Shown one piece after another: positions 54,174-57,783 of a stretch of DNA of 57,783 bases (position 1 is its first letter; each line of letters opens with the position of its first letter). The stretch comes from an uncultured Thermoguttaceae bacterium. Its GTDB lineage: Bacteria > Planctomycetota > Planctomycetia > Pirellulales > Thermoguttaceae. Under the pieces are notes generated by a model that had not been told where the DNA came from, did no database searches, and saw only the letters and a program-made list of their open reading frames with translations. Both the position numbers and the translations under genes were made by a program. The stretch covers positions 1 through 57,783 of the forward strand of contig CALIRO010000067.1 in assembly GCA_938042245.1 (NCBI GenBank), read 5' to 3'.

Positions 54174-55010
54174 CCACCCCTTGCGAGGGGGTTAACCTGT
54201 TCTTTCCTTGAACTTTTCAGCCCGGTCTTGCAGCTTGCCAAAGGATTATTGTAGCGATTTTTTCTTCAAAAGAGGAGGCGGACTTAGGTTTTTTTGTTGG
54301 TTTTTCCTGTATCGTAACTATTTGTCAAATCAGAGGATACAAAGAGGTTTCCTTTCCGAATCCTGAGTGATCCCACAAATCCCCCCACAGCGAAGGTTCC
54401 GGCTCCTATTTTCTCTGTAATCCTTCAGTCCAGTGAAACCGGTTCCTGTTTTTTAGGGAAAATGCCCCCTGTGTCATTCCCCCGTCAGCGGGGATCCCGT
54501 CTTTTGTGCTGGGTTGTTTCTTCTGGACTGGCCGCTTGGGTGCCAGGAACACCTAAAGGCTTTCCTCGGATCAACCGGGCAGGTTCTTCATTGCGAGAAG
54601 GGTATTACTTTTCCCCTAAGTGGGGCTGGTTTGGTCTTTATCTTGGTCAGTCCACTTTACCGAAGGAAGGGATTTAAAAGCACCGTCTTTAGGGAAGGAT
54701 GGTCTCTAAGAGTTATGGAGATTACCCCGTATTGGGGGTTTAGGAAGCGGTTGGGTGAGTTTTGCTTTGCGATTGGAAAGGCTTTTGGGGCTATGAAAAT
54801 AGATAAACTATATAAAGAAAACAAAATAGATAACTTGTAAAATTTCGAAAAGCCTTAGAAGATTTCCTAATTTATCTTATTTTCTTACATTATCTATTTA
54901 TCCTAGACTTCCATCCCAGTGGCACCATTTCGTAGGATGACCAAAAACGGAAAAAGTAATTCCCCAAAACTGCAGGGGGATGCTTAGGAGTATGAAATCC
55001 CTCCTGGGCT
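54174..55010. other. Intergenic region upstream of dnaA
   Basis: 837 bases. Contains R1 element F (54417-54608) and a second A/T-rich stretch (54785-54900) with repeated ATAGATAA-like units. No perfect DnaA box seen. It holds the dnaA promoter region and the 3' side of panB. Confidence 0.5.
54417..54608 (+). repeat. R1 MITE-like element, copy F
   Basis: 192 bases, left end GTAATCCTTC and right end complement GTAATACCCTTC. Matches copy E closely across the whole element. The flanks TTTTCTCT (54409-54416) and TTTTCCCC (54609-54616) agree at six of eight positions, a possible decayed target duplication. Confidence 0.75.
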
Positions 55011-55811
55011 TCATTGGAAGCTATGTTCTGGGGTTGGGAACTCCCCCTGTCGGACTTCTTGGCAGTAGTGAGCCAATGCCTGATAGATAGTGGTTTTGAG
55101 GTCGGCATATGCTTTTGCATGGCGTGGTAGTCGGCCCAGAGTAAGTCCCAAAAGGTCATGCAAGACCTGGATTTGCCCGTCGCAGGCTGGTCCAGCCCCG
55201 ATGCCGATGGTGGGGACTGGAACCGAAGCGGTGATTTCGGCAGCCAGGTCGGCCGGGATGCATTCCAGCAAGATCGCAAAGGCGCCCGCCTGCTGGACCG
55301 CCTGGCTATCTTCGAGCAACTGTTGGCGGTTTCGCTGGACGCTATATCCGCCCATTTGATGGACGCTTTGCGGACGAAGTCCTAGATGGGCCATTACTGG
55401 AATGCCCGCCTGGACCAGGGCAGCCACTAGTTCTGCTTGGTTGGGTCCACATTCCAGTTTGACCGCTTGGCAGCGAGTTTGTTTCAGGATGCGGCCAGCA
55501 TTTTTCAGGGCATCTCGCACCCCCAGTTGGTAGCTCATAAAGGGCATATCCACTACCACCAATGCCCGGCGCACAGCCCGGCCTACCATCTCCGCATGGT
55601 AAAGCATCTGCTGCATCGTGGCCGGTAGGGTAGTCTGATGTCCCTGGACGACCATGGCCAAGCTATCGCCCACCAGAATGCCATCTACACCTGCTTCGTC
55701 GGCCAGTCGAGCCATCGGATAGTCGTAGGCCGTCACCATTGTGATCTTTTGTCCGGCCGACTTCATCGCCATAAAGCGGGTAACCGTCATCGGGGCTTCG
55801 GAGGACGCCAT
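55011..55811 (-). CDS. panB: 3-methyl-2-oxobutanoate hydroxymethyltransferase
   Basis: First committed step of pantothenate synthesis: adds a hydroxymethyl group from methylene-THF to alpha-ketoisovalerate. A 266-residue TIM barrel with MVTAYDYPMARLADEAGVDGILVGDSLAMV (Mg-binding Asp in GDS), VVVDMPFMSYQ, AVKLECG, IPVMAHLGLRPQSVHQMGGY and LLECIPADLA (catalytic Glu). IGIGAGPACDGQIQVLHDLLGL is also canonical. ATG 55811 has AAGGAAC upstream. panC is not in the window. Standing alone upstream of dnaA appears fortuitous. Confidence 0.94.
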   Translation of the reverse strand: MASSEAPMTVTRFMAMKSAGQKITMVTAYDYPMARLADEAGVDGILVGDSLAMVVQGHQTTLPATMQQMLYHAEMVGRAVRRALVVVDMPFMSYQLGVRDALKNAGRILKQTRCQAVKLECGPNQAELVAALVQAGIPVMAHLGLRPQSVHQMGGYSVQRNRQQLLEDSQAVQQAGAFAILLECIPADLAAEITASVPVPTIGIGAGPACDGQIQVLHDLLGLTLGRLPRHAKAYADLKTTIYQALAHYCQEVRQGEFPTPEHSFQ

Positions 55812-56443
55812 AGGGTAGTTCCTTTTAGCACCACGTTCAAAGTTTTTCCATTATAAACGCTTTAAGTTTCTCGTTTATCTGCCACTAAAAAGGGGGATAT
55901 AATAACTCTAAGTGGGTACTTGTTCTGGCCTGGCGTTCTCTTCTAGGGCGTCTCTAATAAGCTTGCCTTTTCCCATTTTTTTCATAACTCCTTTTATTTC
56001 ATATAGTTACGTAGAAAACCCTATTTGGTCATATAATTCCTGACCTCAAGGTTTCCCCCGGATTAGGAAATGCCTCCTGGAGGGGCAGGCGCAGCATGAG
56101 GAAAAAAATCGCGCTCCGAAGGTTTTTAATTTCCATCCGCCGTCAAGGCTTTTCTTCCGAGATTTTTTCCTTCCCACGAACCATCTTGAAGGCATCTGTT
56201 TCTTCCAAGCAGCCCGAAAATAGATATGCCAACCGCCTCTTGGCGAAGGGAACCACCTTTAGGGCAGGAGTTTCTTCCAACAGGACGGCGGTGCTATGCG
56301 GAGCAGGAAGGAAAGTTTCTCGGGTTAGACCTGTGTGGCCGAGCCAACCAGCCTTTTCCCGGGACTATACCCCACGGGAGGCTTTCGGTATGATCGACAA
56401 TAGAAGTGGTTGGGTAACTGTCTGGGTGTGAGTATTTTTTGTT
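55812..56443. other. Divergent intergenic region with repeat R3
   Basis: 632 bases between panB and the response regulator. R3 copy 2 at 55983-56045. A 111-codon frame at 56096-56431 has no domain and is not called. Confidence 0.4.
55983..56045 (+). repeat. R3 repeat, copy 2
   Basis: Aligns with 9229-9290; core 56004-56026. Flanked by A/T-rich DNA and 400 bases upstream of the response regulator. Confidence 0.5.
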
Positions 56444-57783
56444 ATGGAAACGCCTATTGTTCCGGAAGTGCTGGTGATTGATGATGAGTCGGCTCATGCG
56501 GAGGTGTTGGCTGAGCATCTGGAGCGGGCCGGCTTCCATTGTCAGGTGGCTACCAGCGGGGCCGAAGGGGTTCGGTGGATCGGCGAAAAATTTTTTGATG
56601 TGATCATCACCGACCTTAAGATGCACGATGTCGATGGCCTGGAGATCCTCCGACGCGCCAAGGCGGAGCAGCCCGATTGTGAAGTGATCCTGCTGACCGG
56701 GTACGGTTCGATCGAATCGGCGGTAACCGCCATGAAGCAAGGGGCTTTTTACTATCTGACCAAGCCGGTCAACAAGGAGGAGGTCCGCGCCTTGGCCCAG
56801 CGGGCGGCCGAAACGGTTCGCCTCCGCCGAACCAACGTGGAATTGCAGCGTCGGCTGGATGAGCGATTCGGTTTCGAGGGCGTCATTGGCAACAGTCGCC
56901 AAATGCGCGAGGTGATCGAAAAACTCAAACGGATTGCCCCCACCAATGCCACCGTGCTCATTCAGGGGGAAACGGGCACTGGCAAAGAGTTGGTGGCCCA
57001 GGCCATCCACCAAAATAGCCCACGCAAACAGAAGCCGTTTGTCGCCCTCAACTGCGCCGCCCTGAGTGAACACATCCTGGAAAGCGAGCTTTTCGGCCAT
57101 GTCAAAGGGGCCTTTACCGATGCGGTGAGTGACCGGGTGGGCAAGTTCGAATACGCCAATGGCGGCACGCTGTTTCTGGACGAAGTCGGCGATATGCCCA
57201 TTGCCACCCAGATCAAATTATTGCGGGTGCTGGAAAATGGGGAGATTACCCGCGTCGGCTCCAATCAGCCGATCAAAGTAAACGTCCGCATCCTCTCGGC
57301 CACCAACCGGAACCTGGAAGAACAGATCGAGGCGGGGACATTCCGGCCAGACCTGTACCATCGGCTCAAGGTGGTCACCATTCGGCTTCCACCGCTCCGG
57401 GAGCGAGCGGAGGACATCCCGGCGCTGATCGACTATTTTTTGAAGCAATTTTGTAAGCAGCATGGAAAGCAGATTCGGGGTGTTTCGCCGTCGGCGCGGC
57501 GTCGGCTGTTGACGTTTTCCTGGCCGGGCAATGTGCGCCAACTGCGAAACGCTATCGAAAGCATGGTGGTTGTCGATTACGACGGGGTGTTGGACGTGGA
57601 CGATTTGCCGGAGGAGTTGAGCGGCCCGGCTGCCGCCGCTGTAGAGCCATCGGCTTCTGCCTCCTTGGCCGCCCTGGTCGGCAAACCCTTGGAAGAGATC
57701 GAAAAACTCTTTATTGCCGAAACCCTGCGGGCCTGCGGCGGCAACCGCGAAGAAGCCGCCCGCACTCTCGGCATCGGCGAACG
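56444..57783 (+). CDS. Sigma-54-dependent response regulator (NtrC type), cut by window end
   Basis: The frame is open from ATG 56444 to the last base. An N-terminal receiver (VLVIDDES, phospho-Asp in [14 protein letters not shown], Lys in [10 protein letters not shown]) is followed by the AAA+ sigma-54 activator domain: [15 protein letters not shown] (Walker A), the loop GAFTDA in place of the common [19 protein letters not shown] (Walker B), and [11 protein letters not shown] with R-finger positions. The last residues ([29 protein letters not shown]) begin the Fis-type DNA-binding domain, truncated here. About 446 residues are visible. It would activate sigma-54 promoters on phosphorylation; no cognate kinase lies in view. 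The ribosome site is weak. Confidence 0.9.
   Translation, partial: METPIVPEVLVIDDESAHAEVLAEHLERAGFHCQVATSGAEGVRWIGEKFFDVIITDLKMHDVDGLEILRRAKAEQPDCEVILLTGYGSIESAVTAMKQGAFYYLTKPVNKEEVRALAQRAAETVRLRRTNVELQRRLDERFGFEGVIGNSRQMREVIEKLKRIAPTNATVLIQGETGTGKELVAQAIHQNSPRKQKPFVALNCAALSEHILESELFGHVKGAFTDAVSDRVGKFEYANGGTLFLDEVGDMPIATQIKLLRVLENGEITRVGSNQPIKVNVRILSATNRNLEEQIEAGTFRPDLYHRLKVVTIRLPPLRERAEDIPALIDYFLKQFCKQHGKQIRGVSPSARRRLLTFSWPGNVRQLRNAIESMVVVDYDGVLDVDDLPEELSGPAAAAVEPSASASLAALVGKPLEEIEKLFIAETLRACGGNREEAARTLGIGE

Noticed and set aside
56096..56431. 111-codon plus-strand frame before the response regulator
   Set aside because: Basic low-complexity translation without domain or ribosome site, in a repeat-containing spacer.
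1..57783. CRISPR arrays, tRNA and rRNA genes, prophage or intact insertion sequences
   Set aside because: No regularly spaced repeats, no tRNA TψC-loop sequence in a cloverleaf context, no rRNA signatures, and no transposase or integrase motifs were seen by eye on either strand.

Overview
The window reads as about 58 kb of a planctomycete-type bacterial chromosome. The inference rests on several signs: a menaquinone (futalosine) gene set, UxaC and a large secreted esterase-like protein, a DUF1080 protein, small exported Tyr/Pro/Gly-rich proteins, a divergent short DnaA, and loose gene packing with moderately high GC. No rRNA, tRNA, CRISPR array or intact transposase is visible, so the exact lineage is unproven.

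Layout. 1-3300: exported nucleoside hydrolase-like protein, SAM hydrolase (DUF62), and a frameshifted CBS-pair protein. 3900-8350: a phosphorelay module with a hybrid histidine kinase, a lone receiver, and a CheA-type kinase cut by one in-frame TAA. 8.5-17.5 kb: small lipoprotein, UvrC, a two-gene membrane/coiled-coil unit, a menaquinone block (mqnE, mqnP-like UbiA) with an AraD-like epimerase, and two small secreted proteins. 17.7-21.2 kb: both subunits of topoisomerase VI; the B subunit appears to carry a second H2TH-like domain. 21.3-30.6 kb: FabF-like synthase, sugar isomerase-like TIM barrel, DUF1080 protein, a split spermidine synthase-like pair, and a divergent cupin-like/UxaC pair. 30.6-46.4 kb: secreted esterase, RlmI-like methyltransferase, LarE, a RhaM-like lipoprotein, a secreted glycosidase-like protein, BioA, an MMPL transporter, a BtuF-like binding protein and Prs. 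46.8-47.9 kb: ThiD2-ThiE fusion. 48.3-54.2 kb: the replication cluster dnaA-dnaN-dciA-gyrB on the minus strand, with an AT-rich spacer and a perfect DnaA box between dnaA and dnaN (candidate oriC). 55.0 kb: PanB. 56.4 kb to the end: a sigma-54 response regulator running off the edge.

The least expected structure is between the genes. One family of 160-190 bp elements with terminal inverted repeats is present in five full-length copies and one partial copy. Two copies flank dnaA, and one has a clean 8-bp target duplication, so it behaves like a MITE. A second repeat (about 125 bp, two copies), a third (about 60 bp, two copies) and a tandem-spaced 49-bp repeat also occur. Two gene lesions deserve verification: the in-frame stop in cheA and the homopolymer frameshift in the CBS gene.
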